Source of the DNA: Pseudomonas syringae
GTDB lineage: Bacteria > Pseudomonadota > Gammaproteobacteria > Pseudomonadales > Pseudomonadaceae
Direction: 5' to 3'
DNA: 64,000 nt
Assembly: GCF_000737245.1 (NCBI RefSeq)
Contig: NZ_JPQU01000033.1
Span: 1-64,000, forward strand
Under the pieces are notes generated by a model that saw nothing but the letters and a program-made list of their open reading frames with translations, had not been told where the DNA came from and did no database searches. Positions 1 to 8,457 of the stretch are shown in pieces. The number at the start of each line of letters is the position of its first letter. Within the stretch, counting starts at the first letter, position 1. Both the position numbers and the translations under genes were made by a program.

Positions 1-545
1 AACCCAGTCCACGGTAGCCTAGCCAACTGCTGTCCAACTTTTGGGGCGCACTTCATTCAACTGTAGGAGCGCGCTTGCCCGCGAAGAATGATGACGCGGT
101 GTATCTGAAGCATCGCAGTGCCTAATTCGCGAGCAAGGTGGAGCGCCACCCCGGTCGCTCCCACAGAAGATCAACGAACCCGTGGGAGCGAATTCATTCG
201 CGAAGGCTATGGATCAAACAAAAAATACAGCGAGGCATGCACACAAAAAAACAGGCCGGCTCTCAGGCCGCCTCGCGCGCTTTTGATCTTAGGCGCCCCA
301 TCAAACCACGCTGGCCGGAAGCCGATATTGATTTGGCGGGCAAACCGGCATGGATGCCGGTTTAGCCGCGCTGGGCCAGGGATGGCCCTTCGCGGCGGGC
401 CCGCCGAATCAATGTCGGATTACGGGTATGCCGAGCGACAGCGAGGGACCGAGTGGTGGGGCAAGAGCGTTTTGCTTACTTTTGCGCTTTTTGTATAGAC
501 CGGAGACATCGCTCACACAAGGACTGCGTAAATCCTTAAAACCTC
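1..545. other. Gene-free left edge with REP elements and a hairpin-rich repeat remnant
   Basis: I see no convincing gene here; the open frames run through repeats. Positions 62-165 are a REP pair and 182-207 a single REP of the GAATTCATTCGCGAA type. Positions 342-406 hold three palindromes in a row: a 9-bp stem with 4-nt loop (AAACCGGCA / TGCCGGTTT, 342-363), a 6-bp stem (373-388) and a 14-bp perfect palindrome (393-406). A TTTTGCTTACTTTTG tract follows near 470-485. From memory, this combination resembles a larger dispersed repeat of fluorescent pseudomonads, here in degenerate form. The emrB stop codon lies just to the right. Confidence 0.6.
62..165. repeat. REPIN-like inverted REP pair
   Basis: The left arm reads TGTAGGAGCGCGCTTGCCCG. 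The right arm ends in GGTCGCTCCCACA, and between them lies the variant insert beginning CAAGGTGGAGCGCCACCCC. The same variant right arm recurs at 5570-5600. Confidence 0.8.
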
Positions 546-2084
546 TTAATGCCCGCTCCCAGCCGCAGGCCCCGCCTTCGCCGTAAACGGCGGCTTCGCC
601 AGCCAGACCAGCAGAATCAAGCCCATGAACACCCAGCCCATCAGGTGAAAGTAATCCACCGTGGACATCATGTACGCCTGGCTGTTGAGCGTCTGCTCCA
701 GCTGCGCATACGCCTGAGGCCCGGCGCCGCCCAGGTTGTTCAGCGCCTCCCGGGTCGCCGGGTCGTAGGCGCTGATGTTTTCACTCAGATACGCGTGATG
801 CTGATCCGCCCGGCGAATCCAGATCCAGGTGGTCAATGAGGCAGCAAAACTACCTCCCAACGTCCGCAGGAAGGTAGCCAGCCCGGAGCCGTCGGCAATC
901 TGGTTCGGCGGCAGGTCCGACAGGAGGATGCTCAGGGTCGGCATAAAGAACAGCGCTACACCCGCGCCCATGAACAATTGCACCAAAGCAATGTGCTCGA
1001 AGTCCACTTCATTGGTAAACCCGGCGCGCATGAAACAACTGGTGCCAATCGCCAGAAACGCCAGCCCGGCCAGCAGCCGCAGGTCGAACTTGTGAGCGTA
1101 TTTGCCCACGAACGGCGACATCAAGACTGGCAAAATCCCGATCGGTGCTACCGCCAACCCCGCATAAGTGGCGGTATAGCCCATCTGCGTCTGTAGCCAC
1201 TGCGGCAGCAACAGGTTTATGCCGAAGAACCCGGCATAGCCGCCGACCAACACCATGGTGCCGATACGAAAGTTGCGGAACGCGAACAGGCGCAAATTGA
1301 CGATGGGATGCTTGTCGGTCATTTCCCAGATGACGAACACCGACAACGCAATGGCGGAGATCACGGTGCCAATGATGATGAAGTTGGATTCGAACCAGTC
1401 CAGGTCATTGCCCTTGTCGAGCACCACCTGCAAGGCACCAACGCCGATGATCAGGGTGATCAACCCGACATAGTCCATCGGCTGATAACTGGTGACCACC
1501 GGACGCTTGGCCATTTGCATGCGCACTACCAACACAGCGAACAGACCAATGGGAATGTTGATAAAGAAAATCCACGGCCAGCTGTAACTGTCGGTAATCC
1601 AGCCGCCCAGAATAGGCCCGGCAATCGGCGCGACCACTGTGACCATCGCCAGCAATGCCAATGCCATCCCCCTTTTCGCCGGAGGATAAACGGCAATCAG
1701 CAAGGTCTGTGTCATCGGATACAAAGGTCCCGCCACCACTCCCTGCAATACGCGAAAGCCCACCAGTTCGGGCATGGATTGGGAGATCCCGCACAGGAAA
1801 GAAGCTACGACGAACAGAATCGTTGCCCAAAGAAACAGCTTCACCTCACCAAACCGACGGCTCAGCCAGCCCGTCAATGGCAAGGCAATGGCATTGCTCA
1901 CCGCGAACGAGGTGATCACCCAGGTGCCCTGCTCCGAGCTGACGCCGAGGTTGCCGGAGATGGTCGGCAAGGCGACGTTGGCAATCGTGGTGTCGAGGAC
2001 CTGCATGAAGGTTGCCAGCGACAGGCCGATGGTGCAGAGCAACAAGCTGGGCGGCGTAAATGAAGCGGGTGCGTTGGCGCTCAT
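546..2084 (-). CDS. emrB: EmrB/QacA-type MFS multidrug transporter (DHA2 family, 14 TM)
   Basis: This is the inner-membrane proton-driven drug exporter of a tripartite pump. At 512 aa it has the usual DHA2 length. The N-terminus carries the family signature LDTTIANVALPTISGNLGVS (about residues 30-49), followed by WVITSFAVSNAIALPLTGWL and the motif-C-like PIAGPILGGWIT near residue 155. Many hydrophobic segments fit 14 transmembrane helices. It is the last gene of the minus-strand operon marR-OMF-emrA-emrB, 60 bp after emrA. The family exports hydrophobic drugs and uncouplers; the substrate here is not inferable. The gene name is by family, not by proven orthology. Confidence 0.9.
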   Translation of the reverse strand: MSANAPASFTPPSLLLCTIGLSLATFMQVLDTTIANVALPTISGNLGVSSEQGTWVITSFAVSNAIALPLTGWLSRRFGEVKLFLWATILFVVASFLCGISQSMPELVGFRVLQGVVAGPLYPMTQTLLIAVYPPAKRGMALALLAMVTVVAPIAGPILGGWITDSYSWPWIFFINIPIGLFAVLVVRMQMAKRPVVTSYQPMDYVGLITLIIGVGALQVVLDKGNDLDWFESNFIIIGTVISAIALSVFVIWEMTDKHPIVNLRLFAFRNFRIGTMVLVGGYAGFFGINLLLPQWLQTQMGYTATYAGLAVAPIGILPVLMSPFVGKYAHKFDLRLLAGLAFLAIGTSCFMRAGFTNEVDFEHIALVQLFMGAGVALFFMPTLSILLSDLPPNQIADGSGLATFLRTLGGSFAASLTTWIWIRRADQHHAYLSENISAYDPATREALNNLGGAGPQAYAQLEQTLNSQAYMMSTVDYFHLMGWVFMGLILLVWLAKPPFTAKAGPAAGSGH

Positions 2085-2144
2085 CGCGAATCCCCGAAAA
2101 CTTGACGGCGCCTCAGCAAAGGCCGAGGCACGTGGATTGGCGGA

Positions 2145-3359
2145 TCAGCGCTGGGCGGTCTTGCCGGTGGCTGCGCTGTTTTCCTGAATCAGACGAGCAA
2201 TCAGAGCATCCGCATCGGCCAGCTGCTGTTCGTAGACATTGGTGCTGAACGAGGCCTTTTTCGGCGGTTGTTGCGCCAGCACCGGCCCGCTCTGATCATG
2301 CAGATTGACGTTGACCACGGTGGACAGGCCGATGCGCAAAGGGTGTTCAGCCAGTTCATCGGCATTGATATGAACGCGCACCGGAACCCGCTGAACGATC
2401 TTGATCCAGTTGCCCGTGGCGTTCTGTGCAGGCAGCAACGCAAAAGCGCTGCCGGTGCCTGCGCCAAGGCTGTCGATGGTGCCGCTGTACTTCACATCGC
2501 TGCCGTACAGGTCGGATTCGATCTCCACTGGCTGACCAATACGCATGTTGCCCAGCTGGGTTTCCTTGAAGTTGGCGTCGATCCACAGCTCATTGAGTGG
2601 GATCACGGCCATCAACGCGGTACCCGGCTGGACGCGTTGTCCCAGCTGTACGGTGCGCTTGGCCACGTAGCCGGTTACCGGCGCGATCAAGGTGCTTCGG
2701 GCATTGGCCAGGTAAGCCTGACGTAACTGCGCGGCGGCGGCTTTGACGTCTGGATGGGACGAGACTTCGGTGTCATCCACCAACGCGACGCTGCTGGCCA
2801 ATTGTTGTTGCACGTTGTTCAAGGCGCTCTGGGCGCTGATCAGATCGTCATGAGCGTGAGACAGCTCTTCCTGGGAAATCGCCCCGCCTGCCGCCAGATT
2901 CTTGCGTCGGTTGTAGTTGTCCTGAGCCTTTTTGACTTCGGCACGCTGGGCCGCCAGTTGGGCCTTCATGCCATCGACATTGCTGTACAGGCCGCGCACC
3001 TGACGCACAGTCTTGGCCAGATTGGCTTCGGCGCTCTGCAGACCAACTTCGGCATCACTCGGGTCAAACTGCAGCAGGACCTGACCAGCGCGGACCAGGT
3101 CGCCATCATCAGCGCCAATGCTGGTCACTGTGCCGGTCACCAACGGCGTGATCTCTACCACGTTGCCATTGACGTAGGCGTCGTCGGTGCTTTCATTCCA
3201 GCGGCCATACAGCTCGTGCCAGGCCCAAACGCCCAGCCCGCCGAGGATGACGATCAGCGCCAGACCGATCAGCAGGACTTTACGTTTGCGCGGGCTGCTG
3301 TCCTTTTTTGCGGCGTCTTGTTTGGAGGTATCTGTGTTTTCGCTAGCGGCAGTGGCCAT
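2145..3359 (-). CDS. emrA: EmrA/HlyD-type membrane fusion protein
   Basis: Periplasmic adaptor (404 aa) linking the EmrB-like pump to the outer-membrane channel. A short cytoplasmic N-terminus (SPRKRKVL) precedes one transmembrane anchor (LLIGLALIVILGGLGVWAW, about residues 29-47). A barrel-sandwich lipoyl half-motif (STDDAYVNGNVVEITPLVTG), a long coiled-coil hairpin (about residues 100-200), the second lipoyl half (STLIAPVTGYVAKR) and a beta-barrel domain follow. This is the classical HlyD/EmrA order. The stop codon of the upstream channel gene lies 5 bp before its start, so the genes are co-transcribed. Confidence 0.9.
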   Translation of the reverse strand: MATAASENTDTSKQDAAKKDSSPRKRKVLLIGLALIVILGGLGVWAWHELYGRWNESTDDAYVNGNVVEITPLVTGTVTSIGADDGDLVRAGQVLLQFDPSDAEVGLQSAEANLAKTVRQVRGLYSNVDGMKAQLAAQRAEVKKAQDNYNRRKNLAAGGAISQEELSHAHDDLISAQSALNNVQQQLASSVALVDDTEVSSHPDVKAAAAQLRQAYLANARSTLIAPVTGYVAKRTVQLGQRVQPGTALMAVIPLNELWIDANFKETQLGNMRIGQPVEIESDLYGSDVKYSGTIDSLGAGTGSAFALLPAQNATGNWIKIVQRVPVRVHINADELAEHPLRIGLSTVVNVNLHDQSGPVLAQQPPKKASFSTNVYEQQLADADALIARLIQENSAATGKTAQR

Positions 3360-3364
3360 GACGA

Positions 3365-4840
3365 TTACCTTGAGTTAGTCAGCGAAGCAGTTGATGGGGT
3401 GGTTTCAACCGGGCTTTTGCCCTCGAAACCACCACCCAGGGCCTGCATCAACTGGATCGACAAATCGATTCGTTCGGCGTTGAGATCAGCCAATTGGCGT
3501 TGTGACTGGAGCAACTGCTGCTCGATGGTCAGCACGTCCAGGTAGTTACCGATGCCCGAGCCGTAGCGCTGGGTCACGGTATTGAAGGATTGCTGGATCA
3601 CATCGGTAGCGTGCTGCCGGGCCTGAATCTGCCCGTCAATCTCGCGCAGCTGACCGATGTTGTCGCTGACATCGCCCAGCGCCCGGACCAGACTCTTGTT
3701 GTATTGCGCCACGGCCAGGTCGTAATCGGCATCCCGGGCATCCAGATCAGCGCGCAGACGACCGCCGTCGAACAACGGCAGGGAAATGGTGGGCGCAATA
3801 TTGAAGAAGCGACTGGCCGAACCGAACAGCGCATCACCCAGCAGTGACTGGGTGCCGGCTGCAGCGCTGAGGTTCAGGTTCGGATAGAAATTGGTCTTGC
3901 CGGCGACGATATTCTTGCTCGCAGCCTCCACTCGCCAGCGCGCTGCGACGATGTCCGGACGACGGCCCAGCAACTCGGCAGGCAGCTGCGACGGCAATGC
4001 AACCACAGCAGGTTTGAGCAGGTTCGGTCGGGCAATTTCCTGACCGCGATCCGGTCCTTTGCCCAGCAACACCGCCAGAGCGATTTTCGCACTGCGCAGG
4101 CGCTTGTCCGCATCAATCAAGGCTTCCTGGGAGTTGGCTTCCAGGCTTTCGGTCTGTTGATATTGATACTGGCTGTCGATCCCGGACTTCAGGCGCTGGC
4201 TACCCAGATCCAGCAGCTGGCGGGTGCGTTTGAGGTCTTCGCTCGCCAGATCGTGGACGATATAAGCCTGACCCAGATCGCTGTAAGCCCTGGCAACGTC
4301 AGCCGCCAGGGTCAGGCGTGCGGCCTGCTCGTCGACCTCAGCCGCGCGAGCCTGGCCCAGCGCAGCTTCCCAGGCAGCCCGCTGGCCGCCCCACAGATCG
4401 AAGTTGTAATTGAAATTCACCGCCATACTGCGCAGGGTGCTGTAACGCCCGCCCGCCCCTTGCGGGTCTTGGTCGCGGGCCAGTCGGGAGCGGCTAACGC
4501 TGGCATCGGCGTCCAGGGTGGGCATGCGCGCCGCATCGGCAGCATAGGCCGAAGCCATGGCCTGGTGGGTACGCGCGTTGGCGACTTGCATGTCCGGGCT
4601 GTCGCGCAGGGCTTCGTTGATCAGACCGTCGAGTTGCGGATCACCGAGGTTTGTCCACCAGTCGCGCTTCGGCCAGGCCGCCGGAGACAGGTTGATGCCT
4701 TGCAGGCTTTGTTCGCTGTGCAGGCTTTTCGGATCAAGACGTGTGCCCTCAGTGGTCAGGCCACTGTAGTTGGCACAACCGGCAAGGCTCAGGGCGATCA
4801 TCAGCAGGCTGTAGCGCGCCTGCAAAATCGAAGGGTTCAT
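3365..4840 (-). CDS. NodT-family outer-membrane efflux lipoprotein (TolC-like)
   Basis: Outer-membrane channel of the tripartite pump (491 aa). The signal peptide ends in a lipobox (LSLAGCANY, Cys about residue 22), predicting a lipid-anchored NodT-type factor. Two OEP repeats are visible; the family motif RRPDIVAARWRVEAASKNI marks the second. Its start overlaps the marR stop by 4 bp (ATGA), indicating translational coupling. Including the channel gene in the operon suggests that this pump does not depend on a shared TolC. Confidence 0.9.
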   Translation of the reverse strand: MNPSILQARYSLLMIALSLAGCANYSGLTTEGTRLDPKSLHSEQSLQGINLSPAAWPKRDWWTNLGDPQLDGLINEALRDSPDMQVANARTHQAMASAYAADAARMPTLDADASVSRSRLARDQDPQGAGGRYSTLRSMAVNFNYNFDLWGGQRAAWEAALGQARAAEVDEQAARLTLAADVARAYSDLGQAYIVHDLASEDLKRTRQLLDLGSQRLKSGIDSQYQYQQTESLEANSQEALIDADKRLRSAKIALAVLLGKGPDRGQEIARPNLLKPAVVALPSQLPAELLGRRPDIVAARWRVEAASKNIVAGKTNFYPNLNLSAAAGTQSLLGDALFGSASRFFNIAPTISLPLFDGGRLRADLDARDADYDLAVAQYNKSLVRALGDVSDNIGQLREIDGQIQARQHATDVIQQSFNTVTQRYGSGIGNYLDVLTIEQQLLQSQRQLADLNAERIDLSIQLMQALGGGFEGKSPVETTPSTASLTNSR

Positions 4841-5325
4841 TCTGCACCTGCGTTTTTGAAGCTCAAGCGGGCGATGGTGATGGGGTCGTTGGCGTCGATC
4901 AGCACCTTGCTCAGGATCCGTTCCAGGCTGGCGACCTCTCCTGCGTCGAGCACGCTGAGCAAGCCATTCATGGCGTCAGCGCCAATCTGCGGCAGACGGT
5001 CGGTGATCGCCTTGCCCGCCGGCGTCAATGCCAGCTGCACCTGACGACGGTCAGACTCAGAGCGAGTGCGCTCGATGAGCTGTTTTTGCTCTAGGCGATC
5101 AAGCATTCGGGTCATGGATCCGCTGTCCAGGGACAGGTGCCGACACAATTCAGCAGGCTTGTCTGCCTTGAACTGGGCCACGATGATCAACACCTTGAAC
5201 TGCGATGAAGTGATGTCGTAAGGCAGCAATTGCTGGTCAAGAAGGCGATCTTTCAGCGAGTTGGTACGACCGATGAGCATACCCATGATCGTCGACTGCT
5301 GATTATCGGGAGTGAAATGTTTCAT
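4837..5325 (-). CDS. MarR-family transcriptional regulator of the efflux operon
   Basis: This 162-aa protein has the MarR winged-helix core: QFKVLIIVAQFKADKPAELCRHL, then the recognition helix and wing region SGSMTRMLDRLEQKQLIERTRSESDRRQVQLALTP. The EmrR/MprA type is a dimeric repressor that releases DNA on binding drug-like ligands. It is the first gene of the operon and lies 13 bp from a pair of palindromic operators, so autorepression of marR-OMF-emrA-emrB is the simplest model. A GGTGG sequence precedes the ATG as ribosome site. Confidence 0.9.
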   Translation of the reverse strand: MKHFTPDNQQSTIMGMLIGRTNSLKDRLLDQQLLPYDITSSQFKVLIIVAQFKADKPAELCRHLSLDSGSMTRMLDRLEQKQLIERTRSESDRRQVQLALTPAGKAITDRLPQIGADAMNGLLSVLDAGEVASLERILSKVLIDANDPITIARLSFKNAGAE

Positions 5326-5337
5326 GAATCCACCAAA

Positions 5338-5392
5338 TTAGCTGCCTAGGCAGAGAATGTGGCGATATTACTGCCTAGGCAGCTAATAGCAA
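5338..5392 (-). promoter_or_regulatory. Efflux operon promoter with two MarR operators
   Basis: The perfect 12-bp palindrome CTGCCTAGGCAG occurs at 5342-5353 and 5371-5382. With the TTAG/CTAA flanks, the two sites are exact reverse complements of each other (5338-5353 versus 5371-5386). On the minus strand, TTGCTA (5392-5387) and TAATAT (5370-5365) fit -35 and -10 boxes 16 bp apart, and the distal operator exactly fills the spacer. The proximal operator then lies downstream of the start point. Repression by occlusion is inferred. Confidence 0.75.
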
Positions 5393-5497
5393 AGCTTTTA
5401 TTAGCTTGCTTGGTATTTGAGTACGAACAGGCGCTAAGTCTGCGGAAAATCGTGCAGTGTCATTGGCACAACGCTGTCGTGTGGAAAACCTGAACCA

Positions 5498-5601
5498 GTA
5501 GGAGCGCGCTTGCCCGCGATAGCGATAATTCAGTCAAAAAATTATTGCCTGAACCACCGCTATCGCGGGCAAGGTGGATCGCCACCCCGGTCGCTCCTAC
5601 A
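5498..5601. repeat. REPIN-like inverted REP pair with variant right arm
   Basis: The left arm GTAGGAGCGCGCTTGCCCGCGAT pairs with ATCGCGGGC on the right. The right arm is extended by AAGGTGGATCGCCACCCCGG before GTCGCTCCTACAG. The internal segment (about 5520-5560) is AT-rich. Confidence 0.8.
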
Positions 5602-5625
5602 GGTCTGGGGTCATTCCGGTGGGAT

Positions 5626-6237
5626 TCAAACAAAAACCGGCGTACCGCTGTGAAACCGAAACTCCGGATCCGGGCTTTCGATCAAGTCGCGCTCGGCCAA
5701 CAGGATCTCTTCGATCTTGGCGTCTACATCCGCCTTGTCGCCGTAGGTATGGGCCAGCTTCAGGTAATCCTGAAAGTGCCGTGCTTCCGACTTCAATAAC
5801 CCGGCGTAGAACTTGGCCAGCTCTTCGTCCAGATGCGGCACCAGGGCGGCGAAGCGCTCGCAGGAGCGGGCTTCGACAATAGCGCCGACGATCAACGCAT
5901 CGGTGAGGCGATAGGGGTTGTGGTTACGAACCAGTTTGCGCAATGCCCCGGCATAGCGCGCCGAGCTGACGTTGGCCATCGGTATTTCGCGCTTGCGGAT
6001 GATGCTCAGCACTTGCTCGAAATGTCGCAGTTCTTCCCGGGCCAGCCGCGACATTTTGCTCAGCAGATCGAACTTGTCGTTGTACTGAAACATGAACTGG
6101 AACGCCGCCCCGGCGGCCTTCTTTTCATTGTTCGCATGGTCGATCAGCAGGATATCCAGATTTTGCAAAGCGGCCTGGACCCAGCGGTCGGGGGTGCGGC
6201 AAAGGAGGAAGGCTTCGATTTCAGGGATCGGGTACAT
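5626..6237 (-). CDS. miaE: tRNA-(ms2io6A)-hydroxylase MiaE
   Basis: MiaE is a non-haem diiron monooxygenase that hydroxylates the isopentenyl group of ms2i6A37 in tRNAs reading UNN codons. The 203-aa protein is all-helical, with carboxylate-histidine ligand motifs: E in DHANNEKKAA, EELRHFE (E-x2-H), VEARSCERF and EARHFQDYL. The frame stays open far upstream (to 6840), but family alignment starts at MYPIPEIEAFLLCRTPDRWV, so 6237 is chosen. The gene stands alone and is divergent from the uspA-like gene across 157 bp. Confidence 0.9.
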   Translation of the reverse strand: MYPIPEIEAFLLCRTPDRWVQAALQNLDILLIDHANNEKKAAGAAFQFMFQYNDKFDLLSKMSRLAREELRHFEQVLSIIRKREIPMANVSSARYAGALRKLVRNHNPYRLTDALIVGAIVEARSCERFAALVPHLDEELAKFYAGLLKSEARHFQDYLKLAHTYGDKADVDAKIEEILLAERDLIESPDPEFRFHSGTPVFV

Positions 6238-6310
6238 AGGCTCACAAATGGCCGGATGGGCAGGGCCGGGCATTATACGAGGGTGACCGGGTTGCGGCGA
6301 CACAAATGCG

Positions 6311-6353
6311 CTGATCTGCATCAACGTCAGGTTCGGCGCAGTGCAACTATAGT
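6311..6353 (+). promoter_or_regulatory. Candidate Anr/FNR box and -10 of the uspA-like gene
   Basis: CTGAT-CTGC-ATCAA at 6311-6324 matches the Anr/FNR consensus TTGATNNNNATCAA at 9 of 10 defined bases. TATAGT (6348-6353) lies where the -10 of a class II FNR-type promoter is expected, about 30 bp beyond the box centre. The start codon is at 6395. Several Pseudomonas universal stress proteins are known to be Anr-induced, which supports the reading. Confidence 0.6.
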
Positions 6354-6394
6354 TGTTGCTTGCATCAGGGATGCACGCCCTCAGGAGACACATC

Positions 6395-7255
6395 ATGCAA
6401 GCGATTCGCAGCATTCTGGTGGTAATCGAAGCTGACCACGCCGACAGCCTGACGCTCAAGCGGGCGCGACTGATTGCTGGCGTCACGCAGGCGCATCTGC
6501 ACCTGCTGATCTGCGATAAACAAAAGCATCCGCATACCGCCGTGCTGCTGGAGCTCAAGCGTCGCCTGCATGACGAAGGTTTTTCGGCCACCACTGAACA
6601 GGCCTGGCACGACAATCTGCATAACACCATCATCACCGTGCAGCAGGCCGAAGGCTGCGGTTTGGTGATCAAGCAGCACTTCCCGGACAACCCGATCAAG
6701 AAAGCGCTGCTCACCCCCGAAGACTGGAAACTGCTGCGCTTGTGCCCAAGCCCGGTATTGATGGTCAAAACCGACCGGCCGTGGACCAACGGCGTGGTGC
6801 TCGCGGCGGTGGACGTGGGTAATTCGGACGAGGCGCACAAGGCGCTGCATTACAGCATCGTCGACCATGGGTACGACATCGCTGCCGTGGCCAAGGCCAG
6901 CCTGCATGTGATCGCCGCCCATCCGTCGCCAATGCTGTCGGCGGCCAATCCGGTATTTCAACTCAAGGAGACCATTGAGGCGCGTTACCGCGAGCAGTGT
7001 CAGGCATTCCAGAGCGAATTTGATATTACTGACGAGCGCCTGCACATCGCCGAAGGTCCGGCCGACGTGTTGATCCCTTATACCGCCCGGCAACTGGGCG
7101 CGGCGGTGACGATCATCGGCACCGTCGCCCGCACCGGCATCCCTGCTGCCCTGATCGGCAATACGGCAGAAGTGGTGCTCGATTCACTGGAGAGTGATGT
7201 GCTGGTGTTGAAGACCGAAGAGATCATCGGGCATCTGGAGGAGTTGTTGGTGTAG
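6395..7255 (+). CDS. Universal stress protein (tandem UspA domains)
   Basis: This 286-aa protein carries two Usp folds. The first begins AIRSILVVIEADHADSLTLKRA; the second (from about residue 130, NGVVLAAVDVGN) ends with the nucleotide-binding-type motif GTVARTGIPAALIGNTAEVVLD. That motif resembles the G-x2-G-x9-G-S/T signature of ATP-binding Usps. The start at 6395 is chosen because CAGGAGA (6382-6388) sits at the right distance and the family start MQAIRSIL fits; an upstream in-frame start at 6353 is less likely. Expression under low oxygen is suggested by the upstream Anr-box candidate. It acts in the cytoplasm; its molecular target is unknown. Confidence 0.85.
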   Translation: MQAIRSILVVIEADHADSLTLKRARLIAGVTQAHLHLLICDKQKHPHTAVLLELKRRLHDEGFSATTEQAWHDNLHNTIITVQQAEGCGLVIKQHFPDNPIKKALLTPEDWKLLRLCPSPVLMVKTDRPWTNGVVLAAVDVGNSDEAHKALHYSIVDHGYDIAAVAKASLHVIAAHPSPMLSAANPVFQLKETIEARYREQCQAFQSEFDITDERLHIAEGPADVLIPYTARQLGAAVTIIGTVARTGIPAALIGNTAEVVLDSLESDVLVLKTEEIIGHLEELLV

Positions 7256-7280
7256 CAATCCTTCCTAGCGGAGCTGCTTC

Positions 7281-7369
7281 TGTGGGAGCGGTGCTTGCCC
7301 GCGATACGTACACCACGGATGTCTGTTAGATCGCGTAGACCTTATCGCGGGCAAGCACCGCTCCCACAG
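7281..7369. repeat. REPIN (GGTGCTTGCCCGCGAT type)
   Basis: Near-perfect inverted REP pair: TGTGGGAGCGGTGCTTGCCC on the left and its complement ending CACCGCTCCCACA on the right, around a unique centre. It lies between the converging uspA-like gene and rlmM, where it could also act as a transcript end. Confidence 0.9.
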
Positions 7370-7389
7370 GATCTCATTCCATTCAAAAA

Positions 7390-8457
7390 TCAGGCTTTAC
7401 GCTTCCCATCCAGCCGACGCAAATGGCAGGTGACTTCTTCCCGGTCGTGATACAGCTGCTTGCAGCCGATTTCGACGCGGATGCCACGGGCTTCAAAACC
7501 CTCTTCGATGCGTTGCAGCAAACGGCTGACTTCGGCATAGCGCTGTTTCATCGGCAGTTTGAGGTTGACCACCGCCTCACGACACAGGCCCTCGCCCAGC
7601 CAGGTTTCCAGCAAGGCAGCATTACGTGCAGGCTTCTCGACGATGTCGCACACCATCCAGTCCACTGGCTGACGGGGCTTGTAGGTAAAGCCGTCGGCCA
7701 TCAGGTGTTGAACCAGCCCGGTGTCCATCAGGCTTTCGGCCATGGGCCCGTTGTCGATGGCAGTGACCAGCATGCCGCGACGCACCAGTTGGTAAGTCCA
7801 GCCACCCGGTGCAGCGCCAAGGTCGACGCCGGTCATATCACCCGACAGACGCTCGTCCCATTGGTCCCGAGGAATGAAGTGGTGCCAGGCCTCTTCCAGC
7901 TTGAGGGTCGAACGGCTCGGCGCTTCCCGGGGGAATTTCAGACGCGGGATACCCATGGGCCACATCGCGCAATTATCGGCTTCGGCCAGGCCAAGGAACA
8001 CTTCGCGACCGCTTTTGAAGGTCAGCAACAGACGCGGCTTGCGTGGGTCGTCGACCAGCTTGCCCGCCTCGGTCAGGGCCTTGCGCAAGGGGGCTTCGAA
8101 CTTGCGACAAAAGTTGGAAAGCTCCTTGCCGTCGTTGGTGTCCACCACCTCTAGCCACAGGCTGCCGCAGGTGGCGAAGCTGGCCATGTGCGAGAGGATA
8201 ACGCTGATGCGGTCGGTTTCCGGCAGGTCCAGGAATACGCCGCGGGCCCATTGCCGAGGGAAGATCAGCTTGGAAAAACGCTGGCCCTTCATCAGCCGCT
8301 CGGCGCCGTCGTCTTCGGTGCAGACAAACTCGGCGTACGCCGCACTCGGTTTGGCTTTGGCATAACCGGAAACATTCAGTCGCGCCGCGTGCTCGGCGAT
8401 CTCCGAACAGACCTCGCCTTCAAAGCCCGGACGGCAGTGCATAAACAGAGTATTCAT
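7390..8457 (-). CDS. rlmM: 23S rRNA 2'-O-ribose C2498 methyltransferase RlmM
   Basis: RlmM (YgdE) methylates the ribose of C2498 in the peptidyl transferase region of 23S rRNA using SAM. The 355-aa length is standard. The N-terminus MNTLFMHCRPGFEGEVCSEI begins a THUMP-type domain. The C-terminal Rossmann methyltransferase has the SAM motif GVDLGAAPGGWTYQLVRRG (about residues 216-234) and the RrmJ-like K-D-K-E set, including WMVCDIVEKP and NLKLPMKQRY. It stands as a single minus-strand gene, convergent with the uspA-like gene. Confidence 0.93.
   Translation of the reverse strand: MNTLFMHCRPGFEGEVCSEIAEHAARLNVSGYAKAKPSAAYAEFVCTEDDGAERLMKGQRFSKLIFPRQWARGVFLDLPETDRISVILSHMASFATCGSLWLEVVDTNDGKELSNFCRKFEAPLRKALTEAGKLVDDPRKPRLLLTFKSGREVFLGLAEADNCAMWPMGIPRLKFPREAPSRSTLKLEEAWHHFIPRDQWDERLSGDMTGVDLGAAPGGWTYQLVRRGMLVTAIDNGPMAESLMDTGLVQHLMADGFTYKPRQPVDWMVCDIVEKPARNAALLETWLGEGLCREAVVNLKLPMKQRYAEVSRLLQRIEEGFEARGIRVEIGCKQLYHDREEVTCHLRRLDGKRKA

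Noticed and set aside
118..498. Open frames in the left-edge region
   Set aside because: They run through REP arms and palindromes, and the translated sequences are Arg/Pro-rich with no ribosome site or family signature.
6351..6367. TTGTTGCTTGCATCAGG as an Anr site before the uspA-like gene
   Set aside because: Half-site spacing is wrong for FNR/Anr; the box at 6311-6324 fits much better.
5626..6840. A 404-codon frame covering miaE and the start of the uspA-like gene
   Set aside because: Only the last 203 codons encode MiaE; the upstream part is antisense to the uspA-like gene.
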